Below, piece after piece: positions 16,677 through 27,188 of a stretch of DNA of 64,000 nucleotides. The DNA is from Thalassospira tepidiphila MCCC 1A03514 (GTDB lineage: Bacteria > Pseudomonadota > Alphaproteobacteria > Rhodospirillales > Thalassospiraceae): assembly GCF_001662875.1 (NCBI RefSeq), contig NZ_JPVZ01000003.1, forward strand, positions 186,001 to 250,000. The letters run 5' to 3'. The notes beneath the pieces are model-generated. The model saw only the letters and a list, made by a program, of their open reading frames with translations, was not told the origin of the DNA and searched no databases. Made by a program: the position numbers and the translations under genes. The stretch's first letter is position 1. Every line of letters starts with the position of its first letter.

Positions 16677-17018
16677 ATGGCACAGGTTTCCATTCGCATT
16701 AACGGTCGCAGCTATGACATCGCATGTGACGACGGTCAGGAAGATCGCATTCACGCGCTTGCCAGCTATGTCGACGAGCGGGTCAAGGAAATCTCCGATG
16801 CGGTGGGCCAGATCGGTGAACAGCGTCTGCTGGTCATGACAAGCCTTCTGATTGCCGACGAGCTCGGCATGGCACAGGAAAAACTCAATACCGGCCAAAG
16901 CCCGGCGGTTGCAGAGGTCGGCAGCCTGTCCGCCGCCGAAGGTGACGCACTGGCAGAAAATATCGAAAGCATGGCCGAACGCGTCGAGGTGCTTGCCGAT
17001 CGTCTTGCCAAAGGCTGA
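16677..17018 (+). CDS. zapA: Cell division protein ZapA
   Basis: A 113-residue FtsZ-ring-associated protein. The N-terminal domain (VSIRINGRSYDIACDDGQEDRI) and the HALASYVDERV helix match ZapA, and the C-terminus is a coiled coil used for tetramer formation. It crosslinks FtsZ protofilaments at midcell. It directly follows the small coiled-coil gene, and 6S RNA lies downstream, an arrangement common in proteobacteria. Confidence 0.93.
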   Translation: MAQVSIRINGRSYDIACDDGQEDRIHALASYVDERVKEISDAVGQIGEQRLLVMTSLLIADELGMAQEKLNTGQSPAVAEVGSLSAAEGDALAENIESMAERVEVLADRLAKG

Positions 17019-17163
17019 TCAGGCGACTGTTGTCTGCTGCATGGCTGGCCTGATCACGGGCTGAATTCATGCAATCTACTTGAAATTCAGCTGGTCGAGG
17101 ACTAAGTTCCGGTCGCTGACAGTTTGCGATGCGTCGTTCGCGGCGATCAAGAACCCAGCACAA

Positions 17164-17321
17164 GGGAGCTGCCCTGTTCGTCAGGTTCGCTAATTCCCGG
17201 GGCCGATGCTCATTTCTCTAGGGAGCTGTCCCTGTCGAGGCCGTGGTCTCGTTATACGGCGCCCACCTGCACTCGCAGGTCACGAGGAATTACCAAATGG
17301 CCAACGGCAGTGGTGGCTCCC
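17164..17321 (+). ncRNA. ssrS: 6S RNA
   Basis: An RNA that mimics an open promoter and sequesters the housekeeping sigma-70 holoenzyme in stationary phase. Support comes from position directly after zapA, and from a closing stem in which gggagc and tgcc at 17164-17173 pair with ggca at 17306-17309 and gctccc at 17316-17321. The 5' strand of the central bubble reads tgttcg then cccggggccgatgctc, matching the TGTTCG...CCC.GAGCCGAT pattern of known 6S RNAs. The 3' side has the ccgtggt and gcccacctgc segments usual in alphaproteobacterial 6S. Ends are estimated from the stem and could differ by 10-20 nt. Confidence 0.8.
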
Positions 17322-17332
17322 GCTTATTTTGC

Positions 17333-17350
17333 TTAGGGTCATGACCCTAA
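17333..17350. repeat. Perfect 18-bp palindrome downstream of 6S RNA
   Basis: The sequence from 17333 to 17350 is its own reverse complement (half-site ttagggtca), followed by aactccctttttcctttt. It may be the 6S terminator (a tight hairpin plus T-rich tail) or a dimeric regulator site ahead of ymdB, 100 bp downstream. Confidence 0.6.
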
Positions 17351-17450
17351 AACTCCCTTTTCCTTTTCGTGATGCCGGTCATGCGTCCCGGGGCAGGGTG
17401 CATTAAACGAAACATGTCTGCCTGCTGGCTGACGCAATACAGGAAGCACA

Positions 17451-18266
17451 ATGCGTTTACTTCATCTTGGCGACGTTCTGGGGCAGTCCGGTCGCAAGGC
17501 AGCGCTTGAAGCGCTCCCGATGCTACGTGATCGGTTGTCGGTTGATATCGCAGTGGTGAATGTCGAAAACGCAGCGCACGGCTTTGGCGTCACGGCAAAA
17601 ATCTGCAAGGAATTCTATGACGCCGGTGCTGATGTACTGACCACGGGCAATCATGTCTGGGATCAGCGCGAAATCATCGCCTATATCGACGAAGATGAAA
17701 AACTGCTGCGTCCCTGGAACTTCCCCGATGGTACGCCGGGCAACGGCGATTATGTCTTTAAGACCAAGTCGGGCAAGAAGGTCTGCGTGATTAACATGAT
17801 GGGCCGTCTGTTCATGGATCCGTTGTCCTGTCCGTTCCAAGGCGCGGACAAGCTGTTTAACAAGCATAAGCTTGGCAAGAATGTCGATGCCGTGATCGTC
17901 GATTTCCACGCCGAAACCACCTCGGAAAAAATGGCGTTTGGCCATCATTGCGATGGGCGGGCGTCGCTTGTACTGGGAACCCACACCCACGTGCCGACTG
18001 CCGATGCCCAGATCCTGCCAAATGGTACCGGCTATCAGACCGATGTTGGCATGTGCGGCGATTTTGATTCCGTCATTGGCATGAAAAAAGAAAACTCTGT
18101 TCGCAAATTCATCACCAAGATGCCGTCCGGCCGGTTCGAACCGGCCGAAGGCCCGGCAACGGTATGCGGCGTCTATGTTGAAACCGATGACAAGACCGGG
18201 TTGGCAAAGCGGATTGAAGCGGTGCGTATCGGTGGCCGCCTTAAGGGCAGTTGGCCCAGCGCCTGA
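17451..18266 (+). CDS. ymdB: YmdB-family metallophosphoesterase
   Basis: A 271-residue protein of the TIGR00282 type, with cyclic-nucleotide phosphodiesterase activity in studied members. The metal-ligand segments are visible: LHLGDVLGQSGR near the N-terminus, VNVENAAHGFG, TTGNHVWDQRE, FHAETTSEKMA and LGTHTHVPTAD. The length is standard. It follows 6S RNA where many alphaproteobacteria first have a 5-formyltetrahydrofolate cyclo-ligase, which is missing here. AGGAAG precedes the ATG. It ends at a strong bidirectional terminator. Confidence 0.9.
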   Translation: MRLLHLGDVLGQSGRKAALEALPMLRDRLSVDIAVVNVENAAHGFGVTAKICKEFYDAGADVLTTGNHVWDQREIIAYIDEDEKLLRPWNFPDGTPGNGDYVFKTKSGKKVCVINMMGRLFMDPLSCPFQGADKLFNKHKLGKNVDAVIVDFHAETTSEKMAFGHHCDGRASLVLGTHTHVPTADAQILPNGTGYQTDVGMCGDFDSVIGMKKENSVRKFITKMPSGRFEPAEGPATVCGVYVETDDKTGLAKRIEAVRIGGRLKGSWPSA

Positions 18267-18297
18267 CACCCAAGCCGACTTTCAACCGATCAAAGAA

Positions 18298-18323
18298 AAA
18301 GGCCCGCCAGATGACGGGCCTTT
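18298..18323. terminator. Bidirectional terminator, ymdB / chemoreceptor 1
   Basis: A 9-bp stem, 18298-18306 with 18315-18323 (aaaggcccg / cgggccttt), with A- and T-runs on both sides between two convergent genes. Confidence 0.88.
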
Positions 18324-18347
18324 GTCGTTTCAGGTGTGCGGTTTTGA

Positions 18348-20585
18348 TCAGGCTGCGCGATCACGGGCCTGCTGACGCAGATCATCAAGGATGACAGTAA
18401 TGCGCGTGCGCAGTTCACTGACTTTCTCGGACGCTGAACGCGACGTGTTCAGGACTTCGCCCGACAACTGGCCGGTGCGACCGGTTTCATTGGCAACCTC
18501 GGCAATCGATGCGGAAACTGCACGGGTACGGTCCGCCGCACCACGCACGTTGCGCGTGATTTCGTCGGTTGCGGCCCCTTGCTGCTCGACTGCGGCCGAA
18601 ATCGTCGTGGCAATCTCATTGAGGCTATCAATGATCGAGCCGATCTCGCCAATGGCGGTAACAGATTCACCGGTCGCTTTCTGAATGCCGGAAATCTGGC
18701 CCGAGATTTCCTCGGTCGCTTTTTCGGTCTGGTTGGCAAGGTTTTTGACCTCTGCCGCGACAACCGCAAAGCCCTTGCCGGCATCACCGGCACGTGCCGC
18801 CTCGATGGTGGCGTTCAGGGCCAGCAGGTTGGTCTGCTCGGCAATGTCGGTGATCAGTGCGATCACCTCGCCAATGCGACTTGCCGACTGCGACAGGCTG
18901 TTGACCAGTTCGTTGGTATGCTGGGCGCGTTGCGCGGCTTCGTTCGAAATGCGCGTGGTTTCCGCCATCTGACGGTTAATCTCCGCGTTCGAGCTTGAAA
19001 GCTGCTCGGTGGCGGAGGCAACGGTTTCAACATTGCCGGTGGCTTCATCGGCCGATTTCGACACCTCGTCACTCTGACCTGACACCAGTTCGGCACTGTC
19101 GGTCATCTGACCTGATACGCCCTGAAGCTGTTCGGCAAGGGTGGCGATTTCCGTTACCGCACTTTCGACTTCACCCTGCAGGGTATCGGCAAGTGACAGC
19201 AATTCATCGCGCAGTGCCTCGTTGCGTTCACGGTTCAGGCGTTCTTCCTCGGCTTGCATGTCGCGGACCTTGATCGCGTTTGCCTTGAACACATCAACCG
19301 CCCGGCCCATGGCAGAAATCTCGTCATTGCCACCTGATGGAACGGCCGCGTCAAGATCGCCATCGGCCAGCGAAATCATCGATTTCTGAAGACCGGCAAG
19401 GCGACGCAACAGGTTGCCACGCACATAAACCAGATAGATCAGAAGCGGAATAATGATCGCCGCGGCACCAACGCCGTACATCACCATCGAGCTTTGCTGG
19501 GTCAGGGTGCTTGCGGTGTCGGCTGACTTGTCGACGCCGGATTGAAGATCGGCGACAAGCGCGTTCACACCATCTTCCATCGCGGCGGCAAATTCGGCGC
19601 TGTCTTCAACGATGTCGATCTGGTCATCGGCCAGTTTAAGTTCTTCGCTGCGCAGGGATGAAATGCTTTTGCGGCCCATCGACAGCTTTTTGATATCGCC
19701 AAGCAGGCCTTCATAGAATTTCTTGAGCTTCTCGTTCTCAAGTTCGCCAATGGTATTGGCAACGACACCAACCGCCCCACGGACCTGAACGCCCATGATG
19801 CGAAGCTGCATGCGATCATCTGATGATGCGGCGGACAGAACGGTGTTGCTGATTTCAGCACCACTATTCGCAAGCTGCAGGATCGGGGCTTGGGCTGCCA
19901 TCAATTCATCGAGTTTGAACAGAAGTCCCTTGGTTGAGGCTTCCTGTTCATCGGTCAAGAAGGCGCCGGCCTGACGCAGGTCATGAACCTGACTGGTGAC
20001 TTCGGTGATTTTGGTTTGGGATGCCGACAGGATCGGCTGGATCATCGAGTTGTATTTGCCGGTCAGTTGCTGGAACTTCGCAAGGGAATCCGAAAGTTGG
20101 CCTGCGACCTCGAAACGCTCAATCGTCGTGTCATGAAGTTCCTGAAGCGACTCAGCAAGGCTTTGGCCGTTCGTTTCGATCACCGACAGCGTTTCTTCCG
20201 GAAGGCCCGACTGGCTCAGCACCGCAAGATTTTCCTGCAAGTTCGCAAGCATCACATCAAGGTCCGCCTTGACCGCCTGTTCTTCTTCAACGGTGGATGC
20301 CGCGATAATGCGTGGTGCGGAGGCCACAATTTTCGCACTGGTTGTTGCAAGCTGCTGGGCAGCAAACATTGGCGGAAGTTGCTCGTAGGCAATCGTGTCA
20401 AGCTGGTTGCCGAATTTGGTAAAAGAGAAGACCGATACGGCCGCAGCCAGAATTGCAATCAGACCGACAAGAAAGAAGGCACCCGCCAACTTTTCACGTA
20501 CGCCAAGCCCTGCTTTGTTCGTCTTTGTTGAGTTTTTCTTTTTTGACGATGACGGCTTTGCGCCGCGCTTGAAACTTAAACCCAT
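18348..20585 (-). CDS. Methyl-accepting chemotaxis protein (chemoreceptor 1)
   Basis: A 745-residue transmembrane chemoreceptor. After a short lysine- and serine-rich cytoplasmic start (about residues 1-30), the first membrane helix is at about 35-55. A periplasmic all-helical sensor of roughly 300 residues follows, then a second membrane helix ([21 protein letters not shown]) and a HAMP domain. The signalling domain carries the hairpin tip [20 protein letters not shown]. The tail ends [11 protein letters not shown] and lacks a CheR-docking pentapeptide such as NWETF. The ligand is unknown; the sensor has no PAS, Cache or haem motif I can recognise. It is a close paralogue of the next gene. 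ATG 20585 is preferred over an extension to 20684. Confidence 0.93.
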   Translation of the reverse strand: MGLSFKRGAKPSSSKKKNSTKTNKAGLGVREKLAGAFFLVGLIAILAAAVSVFSFTKFGNQLDTIAYEQLPPMFAAQQLATTSAKIVASAPRIIAASTVEEEQAVKADLDVMLANLQENLAVLSQSGLPEETLSVIETNGQSLAESLQELHDTTIERFEVAGQLSDSLAKFQQLTGKYNSMIQPILSASQTKITEVTSQVHDLRQAGAFLTDEQEASTKGLLFKLDELMAAQAPILQLANSGAEISNTVLSAASSDDRMQLRIMGVQVRGAVGVVANTIGELENEKLKKFYEGLLGDIKKLSMGRKSISSLRSEELKLADDQIDIVEDSAEFAAAMEDGVNALVADLQSGVDKSADTASTLTQQSSMVMYGVGAAAIIIPLLIYLVYVRGNLLRRLAGLQKSMISLADGDLDAAVPSGGNDEISAMGRAVDVFKANAIKVRDMQAEEERLNRERNEALRDELLSLADTLQGEVESAVTEIATLAEQLQGVSGQMTDSAELVSGQSDEVSKSADEATGNVETVASATEQLSSSNAEINRQMAETTRISNEAAQRAQHTNELVNSLSQSASRIGEVIALITDIAEQTNLLALNATIEAARAGDAGKGFAVVAAEVKNLANQTEKATEEISGQISGIQKATGESVTAIGEIGSIIDSLNEIATTISAAVEQQGAATDEITRNVRGAADRTRAVSASIAEVANETGRTGQLSGEVLNTSRSASEKVSELRTRITVILDDLRQQARDRAA

Positions 20586-20908
20586 AATTAAACCTACCCC
20601 GTAGACCAAAGAGACAAGCGTCGCCACATATGGTGCCGACGCATGTATGTACGTCGTCTGAACGTTTGTTCCCAGCCAAGCCACTTTGGGGAATACCCGA
20701 TATCCGACCCTGAAAGGATCTCGGGAAATTTGGGGCCTGATCTATTATTATTGTTCTCCGATATAGCACAGGAATCGCATCGGGATCATGAATTTTCGGC
20801 CAAACCTGTACTGCTGTATAAAATTCAGGGTCGCGCAAAGTGGCTTTTCGCAGCGACTGCACTTTATTTCGGATCGAAAGACGCTGCTTTCAATGTGACC
20901 GCCAAACA
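20586..20908. other. Intergenic region between the two chemoreceptor genes
   Basis: About 320 bp with no supported gene; short open frames here show no family signal. It should contain the promoter of chemoreceptor 1 on the minus strand. I see no tRNA or repeat. Confidence 0.6.
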
Positions 20909-20935
20909 AAAAGGCCCGCCAATGGCGGGCCTTTT
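20909..20935 (-). terminator. Terminator of chemoreceptor 2
   Basis: A perfect 12-bp stem, 20909-20920 with 20924-20935 (aaaaggcccgcc), with a 3-nt loop. T-rich on the minus strand (TTTTTGTTTGG). Its core matches the hairpin after chemoreceptor 1, as though duplicated with the gene. Confidence 0.88.
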
Positions 20936-20956
20936 CTCATCAAGTTTTGCCTGTGA

Positions 20957-23131
20957 TCAGGACGCTGCGCGATCATGTGCCTGTTTGCGCAGATCATCCA
21001 GAATGCCGTTGATCCGCGAACGCAGGTTTTCGACCTTCTGCGATGCATCCTGTGCAGTTGCCAGAACCTGACTGGACAGTTCGCCTGTCTTGCTGGTTTC
21101 ATTGGCAACCTCGTTGATCGAGGCCGAAACAGAACGCGTGCGATCCGCAGCCCCGCGCACGTTGCGCGTGATCTCGTCGGTGGCGGCACCCTGTTCCTCG
21201 ACCGCAGCCGAAATGGTGGTCGCGATCTCATTGATGTTTTCAATGATACGACCGATATCGCCGATGGCATTGACGGACTCACCGGTGGCTTTCTGAATGC
21301 CCGAAATCTGGCCAGAAATTTCCTCGGTGGCTTTTTCCGTCTGGTTGGCAAGGTTTTTGACCTCGGCGGCAACAACCGCAAAGCCCTTGCCTGCATCCCC
21401 GGCACGTGCCGCCTCGATGGTGGCGTTCAGTGCCAGAAGGTTGGTCTGCTCGGCAATGTCGGTGATCAGTGCGATCACTTCGCCAATGCGGTCTGCAGAC
21501 TGCGACAGGCTGACCACCAGTTCGTTGGTTTCCTGTGCACGGTTGGATGCTTCGTTCGAGATACGGGTCGATTCCGCCATCTGACGGTTAATTTCCGCAT
21601 TCGATGCCGAAAGCTGTTCGGTCGCTGCAGCAACCGTTTCAACGTTGCCGGTCGCTTCCTGGGCAGAGCTTGCAACTTCTTCGGTCTGGCCCGAAACCAG
21701 TTCCGCACTTGAGGTCATCTGACCGGAAACACCCTGAAGCTGATCACCAAGGGCCGCGATTTCGTTCACGGCACTTTCAACTTCATTCTGCAGGGTGTCT
21801 GCCAGTGCCAGCAACTCGTCACGAAGTGCTTCGTTGCGTTCATGGTTAAGGCGTTCTTCCTCGGCCTGCATGGCCTGGACCTTAAGGGCGTTGTCCTTAA
21901 AGACATCAACCGCACGGCCCATGGCACTGATTTCGTCATTGCCCTTGGACGGCACGACGACATCAAGATTGCCATCAGCAAGCTGAACCATGGTTTTCTG
22001 CAAACCACCAAGACGGCGCAGGACGTTGCCACGCACATACAACACATAAATCGCAAGCGAGATAATGATGGCTGCGACGGCGACAACAAACAGGGCGGTC
22101 AGGCTCTGTTTCTCGACAACCTTTGCCTGGGCGGCGGCATCATTGACTTCTGCATTCAGACCGGCAACCAGTTCGGCAACGCTGTTACGCATTGCGTTGG
22201 CATATTCGCCACTCTGCACAACCAGCGCCTGGCTTTGTTCGGTTGCCTCAAGTTCACGTTTGCGAAGTTCAGGCAGGCTGCCTTCACCAACCGAAAGCTT
22301 CTGCATCTTGTCGATCAGATCGACATAGAATGCCTTGAGGCGATCGTTATCAAGCTCTTCAAGCTTGCTCAGCGCATCGGTGTACGTTCCGCGAATACGC
22401 ACCGGAATGATCGACAGGCGCACCGCCTGGGTTTCCGTGGTGCTGGAAATGATCATGTTTGATGCGGCAGAACCCAGACGCTCGATATCAAGGATCGGTG
22501 TACGCGTCTCGATCGCTGATGCGAACTTCTGGAAGGACTCAAGAATTTCTTCTTTGTCCGCGCTGTATTTCTTTGAAGGGTCTTCTTCAAACGACGCGGC
22601 GTATTCGCTGCCTTGGGCGATGTCGTTCTGGGTATAGGACAGCACCGGCTTTAAGGTGTCACCATACCGTTTCGCCAGATTCTGGAACTCTTCGAGTTTC
22701 GCGGCTTTTTCGTCGCTGATCTGGAAACGTTCCTGGGTCACTTCGTGCAGCTGTTTGAGGTTATCCTCAAGCAGGGCGCGATTGTCGTTGATGCTTGCAA
22801 TTACCGCGGGCATAAAGCCGGTCGCCTCAATTTCTGCGATGCGGACATTAAGCTCTTCAAGACGAACCGCAAGTTCTTCGTTAATCGCGGTTTCTTCTTC
22901 CGGATTGGCGGCGGCCACGATGCGCGGCGCAATGGCGACAATTTCTGCACTTCCGGTTGCCAGTGACTGAGCCGCGGCAATCGGCGGAAGCTTTTCTTCG
23001 GTAATGGTATTAAGCGCATTACCGAACTGATTGAAGGAAATAGCACCGACAATAGCAGAAATCACTGCCATCAATCCGACCACAGCAAACGATATCAAAA
23101 GTTTGCTTTGGACCCCGAATTTAGTTCCCAT
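20957..23131 (-). CDS. Methyl-accepting chemotaxis protein (chemoreceptor 2)
   Basis: A 724-residue paralogue of chemoreceptor 1 with the same layout: first membrane helix near residues 12-32, a helical periplasmic sensor (about 35-355), a second helix ([21 protein letters not shown]), HAMP and a signalling domain with [20 protein letters not shown]. The signalling halves of the two proteins are nearly identical in DNA as well as protein, while the sensors keep a common pattern (LPP, APRI, LKQLHE) but diverge strongly. It ends [12 protein letters not shown] without a CheR pentapeptide. ATG 23131 fits the sister gene; an extension to 23209 is unlikely. Confidence 0.93.
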   Translation of the reverse strand: MGTKFGVQSKLLISFAVVGLMAVISAIVGAISFNQFGNALNTITEEKLPPIAAAQSLATGSAEIVAIAPRIVAAANPEEETAINEELAVRLEELNVRIAEIEATGFMPAVIASINDNRALLEDNLKQLHEVTQERFQISDEKAAKLEEFQNLAKRYGDTLKPVLSYTQNDIAQGSEYAASFEEDPSKKYSADKEEILESFQKFASAIETRTPILDIERLGSAASNMIISSTTETQAVRLSIIPVRIRGTYTDALSKLEELDNDRLKAFYVDLIDKMQKLSVGEGSLPELRKRELEATEQSQALVVQSGEYANAMRNSVAELVAGLNAEVNDAAAQAKVVEKQSLTALFVVAVAAIIISLAIYVLYVRGNVLRRLGGLQKTMVQLADGNLDVVVPSKGNDEISAMGRAVDVFKDNALKVQAMQAEEERLNHERNEALRDELLALADTLQNEVESAVNEIAALGDQLQGVSGQMTSSAELVSGQTEEVASSAQEATGNVETVAAATEQLSASNAEINRQMAESTRISNEASNRAQETNELVVSLSQSADRIGEVIALITDIAEQTNLLALNATIEAARAGDAGKGFAVVAAEVKNLANQTEKATEEISGQISGIQKATGESVNAIGDIGRIIENINEIATTISAAVEEQGAATDEITRNVRGAADRTRSVSASINEVANETSKTGELSSQVLATAQDASQKVENLRSRINGILDDLRKQAHDRAAS

Positions 23132-23613
23132 TCTATCTAACCTTTTTTCCTGGCTGTTTCCGTATGGCTTCTTTGTCCATTCCGGTTGTTTCTGGCACCG
23201 CAGGATCATATGCAGTCCTGCGTTAGGCGACAGCTTGGCCCTAGAGAGTATTCTGCTTTAGTTTAATATCTACACCAGAGAACATTAATGAAAGAATATC
23301 AAGACGTCTGCAACATCTATCCGCGTATAGTGCACGACTATCCCCGGATAGGTTGGTCATGATTTCGGTGCATTCAGCCCCAAAACCTGACCCTTGCCCC
23401 CGATATTTGGCGATCTCGCCAAGCATGGCTGGACCTTGCTGGGTAAACAGGATATAGGAGCGGTCGAAATTTTCGTTCGCGTATGTCGCAGATATGAATG
23501 TGTCATCCTGCACATGCCCGGGCGGGCTGGTCTGTCAGGGAACGCCCGTATGACCGGCGTGGTATCACCCGATACCGTTCCACTTCGAATTCATTGACGA
23601 CAGGTTACAGGTT
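23132..23613. other. Divergent intergenic region, chemoreceptor 2 / yebC
   Basis: About 480 bp, the promoter region of both genes. A 90-codon minus-strand frame (23241-23513) crosses it, but it lacks a good start signal and any family resemblance, so I do not call it. No RNA gene is visible. Confidence 0.6.
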
Positions 23614-24360
23614 ATGGCCGGCCATTCCCAATTTAAGAACATCATGCACCGCAAAGGTGCGCAGGATAAAAAGCGCGCCAAGATCTTCACCAAACTCGCG
23701 CGTGAAATCACTGTTGCCGCGAAAATCAGCGAAGATATCGACAGCAACCCGCGTCTGCGTGCGGCGATTTCTGCGGCCCGTGCCCAGAACATGCCCAAGG
23801 ACAACATCGATCGTGCCATCAAAAAGGCGACCGGTGCAGGCGAGGGCGACAACTACGAAGAAGTCCGCTACGAGGGTTATGGCACCGCAGGTGTTGCCGT
23901 CATCGTCGAAGCACTGACCGACAACCGTAACCGTACCGCATCCGAAGTGCGTGCTGCCTTTACCAAGCATGGCGGCAACCTTGGCGAAACGGGTTCGGTA
24001 GGCTTCATGTTCAACCGTGTCGGCGAAATCATCTATCCGATCGACAAGGCCGATGCTGACGAAATCTTCGAAGCAGCCCTTGAAGCCGGTGCAGCGAATG
24101 CGGAGTCCGATGATCAGAACCACGTCATCGATACCGAGATCGAAGACCTCAACGCTGTGCGCGAAGCCCTGACCGAAAAATTCGGCGATCCGGAAAGCGC
24201 AAAGCTGGTCTTCCGCGCGACCACCGAAGCCGACATTTCTGTCGAACAGGCGCAAAGCATTATGAAACTGGTCGATGTGCTTGAAGATAACGACGACGTC
24301 CAGAATGTCTGGACCAACGTTAACTGGACCGACGAAATCGTCGCTGGTCTCGATAACTAA
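23614..24360 (+). CDS. yebC: YebC/PmpR family protein
   Basis: A 248-residue protein of standard length. The N-terminal signature [20 protein letters not shown] and the [13 protein letters not shown] segment are diagnostic. Family members were described as DNA-binding regulators, next to ruvC in many genomes; recent work assigns some of them a translation role at difficult peptide sequences. It is followed by a terminator and then ruvCAB, the usual order. AGG lies just before ATG 23614. Confidence 0.96.
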   Translation: MAGHSQFKNIMHRKGAQDKKRAKIFTKLAREITVAAKISEDIDSNPRLRAAISAARAQNMPKDNIDRAIKKATGAGEGDNYEEVRYEGYGTAGVAVIVEALTDNRNRTASEVRAAFTKHGGNLGETGSVGFMFNRVGEIIYPIDKADADEIFEAALEAGAANAESDDQNHVIDTEIEDLNAVREALTEKFGDPESAKLVFRATTEADISVEQAQSIMKLVDVLEDNDDVQNVWTNVNWTDEIVAGLDN

Positions 24361-24372
24361 TTAATATTTGCC

Positions 24373-24409
24373 AACACCCGCCTTTCGCTTTTGAATGGCG
24401 GGTGTTTTG
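24373..24409 (+). terminator. Terminator between yebC and ruvC
   Basis: Stem aacacccgcc (24373-24382) with ggcgggtgtt (24397-24406), followed by TTTG. It partially uncouples yebC from ruvCAB. Confidence 0.82.
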
Positions 24410-24439
24410 TATCTGGAACCCGCTTTTTTGGGGGATGTA

Positions 24440-24970
24440 GTGGTCAGAGTGCTCGGGATTGATCCCGGTCTGCAACGAACCGGTTGGGGCGTCATTGACC
24501 TCGATAACAATCGTATGCGCCATGTCGCCAATGGCGTGGTGACGTCCACCCAGTCATTGACCCTTGCCGAACGCCTTGATCAACTGCACACCGGCCTGAT
24601 CGAAGTGATCCGGATCTGGACACCTGACGAGGCCGCGGTTGAAGAAACGTTCGTGAATAAAAACCCGGTTTCGACCCTGAAACTGGGGCAGGCGCGTGGT
24701 GTTGCATTGCTTGCACCGGCGCGCAGTGGCATTCCGGTAACGGAATATACACCCAATGCCGTCAAAAAGACTGTGGTTGGTGCCGGTCATGCTGCCAAAC
24801 AGCAGGTCGAAATGATGGTTTCAACCCTGCTGCCGGGATGTGACATTGCCGGGCCGGACGCCGCAGATGCCCTTGCGGTTGCCATATGCCACGCGCAACA
24901 TGCCGGGAACCGGTCGCTTGCCAATTCGATGGCGGCGCACCCAACACGAAACGGGAGAAAATACAGGTGA
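24440..24970 (+). CDS. ruvC: Crossover junction endodeoxyribonuclease RuvC
   Basis: A 176-residue Holliday-junction resolvase. The acidic catalytic residues are in place: GIDPG at the N-terminus, AAVEETFVN in the middle and [14 protein letters not shown] at the end. I chose the GTG at 24440, with GGGGGAT upstream, because the family starts directly before LGIDPG; a longer frame from 24395 runs through the terminator. It overlaps ruvA by four bases (GTGA), so translation is coupled. Confidence 0.95.
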   Translation: MVRVLGIDPGLQRTGWGVIDLDNNRMRHVANGVVTSTQSLTLAERLDQLHTGLIEVIRIWTPDEAAVEETFVNKNPVSTLKLGQARGVALLAPARSGIPVTEYTPNAVKKTVVGAGHAAKQQVEMMVSTLLPGCDIAGPDAADALAVAICHAQHAGNRSLANSMAAHPTRNGRKYR

Positions 24971-25662
24971 TCGCCAAACTGCGCGGAATTGTGGATTTCA
25001 TCGGCGAAGACAGCGTGATTATCGATGTCAACGGCGTGGGCTATCTTGTTTTTGCCTCGCGCCGCACGCTTTCGATGTTGCCGCCAAAGGGCGGCGATGC
25101 CGGCCTGATGATCGAAACCCACGTTCGCGAAGATCACATTCATCTCTATGGCTTTGCCGATAACGCCGAAAAGCAATGGTTTGCCTTGCTCACCACTGTT
25201 CAGGGTGTTGGTGCCAAGGTTGCACTCGCCCTGTTGTCGGTTCTGACGCCGACCGATCTTTTGCGCGCACTGGCCGCCCAGGATACCACGGCCCTTTGCC
25301 GCGCACCGGGAATCGGCCCCAAGGTCGCAACCCGTATTGTTGGCGAACTGAAAGACAAGGCCGCAAAACTGAACCTTGGCCCGGTTGCGGCCCCAGCGGC
25401 CCCCGCCGTCGAAGACGCAAAGCCAGCCGCGAAATCCAAGAAATCAGCCAAGGCCACCACAGATGTGAGCATCGACACAGCGCCAGCCGAACCGGTTGTG
25501 GATGATAGCGTCGTTTTGGCAGACGCGGTATCGGCACTGGTCAATCTTGGCTATGGCCGGTCCGAGGCATTTGGTGCGGTGGGCAAGGCCGCCCAGCAGG
25601 CGGGTGACGACAAGTCGATCGATACCCTGATCCGTCTGGGACTAAAGGAGCTTAGCGCGTGA
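24967..25662 (+). CDS. ruvA: Holliday junction branch migration protein RuvA
   Basis: A 231-residue junction-binding subunit that loads RuvB helicase onto Holliday junctions. The N-terminal OB fold ([25 protein letters not shown]), the helix-hairpin-helix pair ([36 protein letters not shown]) and the C-terminal RuvB-contact domain ([15 protein letters not shown]) are all visible. The linker between domains II and III is longer than usual (about 45 residues rich in A, P and K), making the protein some 25-30 residues longer than typical. GTG start overlapping the ruvC stop; it overlaps ruvB by four bases. Confidence 0.95.
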   Translation: MIAKLRGIVDFIGEDSVIIDVNGVGYLVFASRRTLSMLPPKGGDAGLMIETHVREDHIHLYGFADNAEKQWFALLTTVQGVGAKVALALLSVLTPTDLLRALAAQDTTALCRAPGIGPKVATRIVGELKDKAAKLNLGPVAAPAAPAVEDAKPAAKSKKSAKATTDVSIDTAPAEPVVDDSVVLADAVSALVNLGYGRSEAFGAVGKAAQQAGDDKSIDTLIRLGLKELSA

Positions 25663-26720
25663 GCGAAGAAGAAGACCGTCTGCTCAGTGGTGAGCGCCGC
25701 GAAGAAGATCATCAGGATGGATCGCTGCGTCCCCGTCGGCTTGACGATTTTACCGGCCAGAAAGAAGTCCGTGAAAACCTTGATGTCTTCATCAAGGCTG
25801 CCAGTGCGCGCGAAGAAGCCATGGACCATGTCCTGTTCTTTGGCCCGCCGGGGCTGGGCAAAACCACGCTTTCGCAAATTGTTGCCAGTGAACTCGGTGT
25901 CGGCTTTCGCGCAACATCCGGCCCGGTGATTGCCAAGGCCGGTGACCTTGCAGCCCTTCTGACCAATCTTCAGCCGCGCGATGTTTTGTTTATCGATGAA
26001 ATCCATCGCCTGAACCCGGCGGTGGAGGAAATCCTCTATCCGGCGATGGAAGACTTCCAGCTTGACCTGATCATTGGCGAAGGTCCTGCTGCGCGCTCTG
26101 TGCGGATTGACCTGCCGCCCTTTACCCTGGTCGGTGCAACCACGCGTTCGGGTCTTCTGACCACGCCACTGCGGGATCGTTTCGGTATTCCGCTGCGCCT
26201 TCGGTTCTATGAGCCCGAAGAACTGGTCAGCATCGTTGCCCGTGGGGCACGGCTTTTGAATTTCGACATGACCGAAGAAGGCGCGATGGAAATTGCCCGT
26301 CGGTCACGTGGCACGCCGCGTATTGCCGGTCGGCTGTTGCGCCGTGTGCGTGACTTCGCAGCCGTGGCGGAAAAATCGCCGGTCGATAAATTCATTGCCG
26401 ACGCCGCTCTGACCCGGCTTGAGGTCGATAACCTTGGCCTCGACAGCCAGGACAGACGCTACCTTAATTGTATCGCCAGCAACTATGGCGGTGGTCCGGT
26501 CGGTGTCGATACATTGGCCGCAGCCCTGTCCGAAGAACGCGATACCATCGAAGACGTGATCGAACCCTATCTGCTGCAACAGGGCCTGATCCAGCGTACC
26601 CCGCGCGGGCGCATGCTGGGTGTCAAGGGTTTCAAGCATCTTGGTCTGACCCCGCCGCGCCAAGCGGGCGGGATGCCGCTTTCCGATCTGTTTGACGGGC
26701 AGGCGGGGGAAGAATCCTGA
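25659..26720 (+). CDS. ruvB: Holliday junction branch migration ATPase RuvB
   Basis: A 353-residue AAA+ motor. Walker A is GPPGLGKTT, Walker B is [10 protein letters not shown], the arginine-finger region [16 protein letters not shown] is present, and the C-terminal winged helix ends with the family's QRTPRGR motif. GTG start overlapping ruvA; its stop overlaps the ybgC start (TGATG). Repair genes are thus translationally chained to the Tol-Pal operon start. Confidence 0.97.
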   Translation: MSEEEDRLLSGERREEDHQDGSLRPRRLDDFTGQKEVRENLDVFIKAASAREEAMDHVLFFGPPGLGKTTLSQIVASELGVGFRATSGPVIAKAGDLAALLTNLQPRDVLFIDEIHRLNPAVEEILYPAMEDFQLDLIIGEGPAARSVRIDLPPFTLVGATTRSGLLTTPLRDRFGIPLRLRFYEPEELVSIVARGARLLNFDMTEEGAMEIARRSRGTPRIAGRLLRRVRDFAAVAEKSPVDKFIADAALTRLEVDNLGLDSQDRRYLNCIASNYGGGPVGVDTLAAALSEERDTIEDVIEPYLLQQGLIQRTPRGRMLGVKGFKHLGLTPPRQAGGMPLSDLFDGQAGEES

Positions 26721-27181
26721 TGGCCCAAAATGATCACGACGCCATTCTTGGCCGCTTCGAAGGCAAGCGGCATATCTATCCGCTGATTGTCTATTACGAG
26801 AACACAGATGCCGGTGGCGTTGTCTATCACGCCAACTATTTAGCGTTCGCCGAACGGGCACGTTCAGCGATGCTTAACCTGTTGGGCTTTACCAATCGAA
26901 ATATTGCAGAACGCCACAAAGTTGCCATAGCCGTTCGACAGTGTACGCTCGACTTTCGACGTCCGGCGCTTTTGGAAGACCGTATTACGGTCGAAAGCCG
27001 GGTGATCAAGGTTGGGGGCGCATCGCTTGGTTTTGAACAAAAGATTATGCGGGGCGACGACGAACTGGTGGTGATCGAGATTTATCTCGCCTGCATGTCG
27101 TTGGAAGAATTTCGGGCACAACGTCTGCCCGACGAACTAAGAACAGTATTTAATAGTTGTCTTGATGTGACAAAGGACTGA
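26720..27181 (+). CDS. ybgC: Tol-Pal-associated acyl-CoA thioesterase
   Basis: A 153-residue hotdog-fold thioesterase of the 4-hydroxybenzoyl-CoA type. The active-site segment YYENTDAGGVVYHANYL contains the catalytic aspartate. In E. coli the enzyme acts on acyl-CoA or acyl-ACP and is the first gene of the tol-pal operon, as here. It overlaps ruvB by one base and lies eight bases before tolQ. Confidence 0.95.
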   Translation: MAQNDHDAILGRFEGKRHIYPLIVYYENTDAGGVVYHANYLAFAERARSAMLNLLGFTNRNIAERHKVAIAVRQCTLDFRRPALLEDRITVESRVIKVGGASLGFEQKIMRGDDELVVIEIYLACMSLEEFRAQRLPDELRTVFNSCLDVTKD

Positions 27182-27188
27182 CGGGAAT

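Noticed and set aside
20643-21071. A 142-codon frame between the two chemoreceptors
   Set aside because: It overlaps the end of chemoreceptor 2 and its terminator hairpin on the other strand, which is not compatible with a coding role.
23241-23513. A 90-codon minus-strand frame between the chemoreceptor and yebC
   Set aside because: No ribosome-binding site, no family resemblance, and atypical composition; I describe the interval as intergenic.
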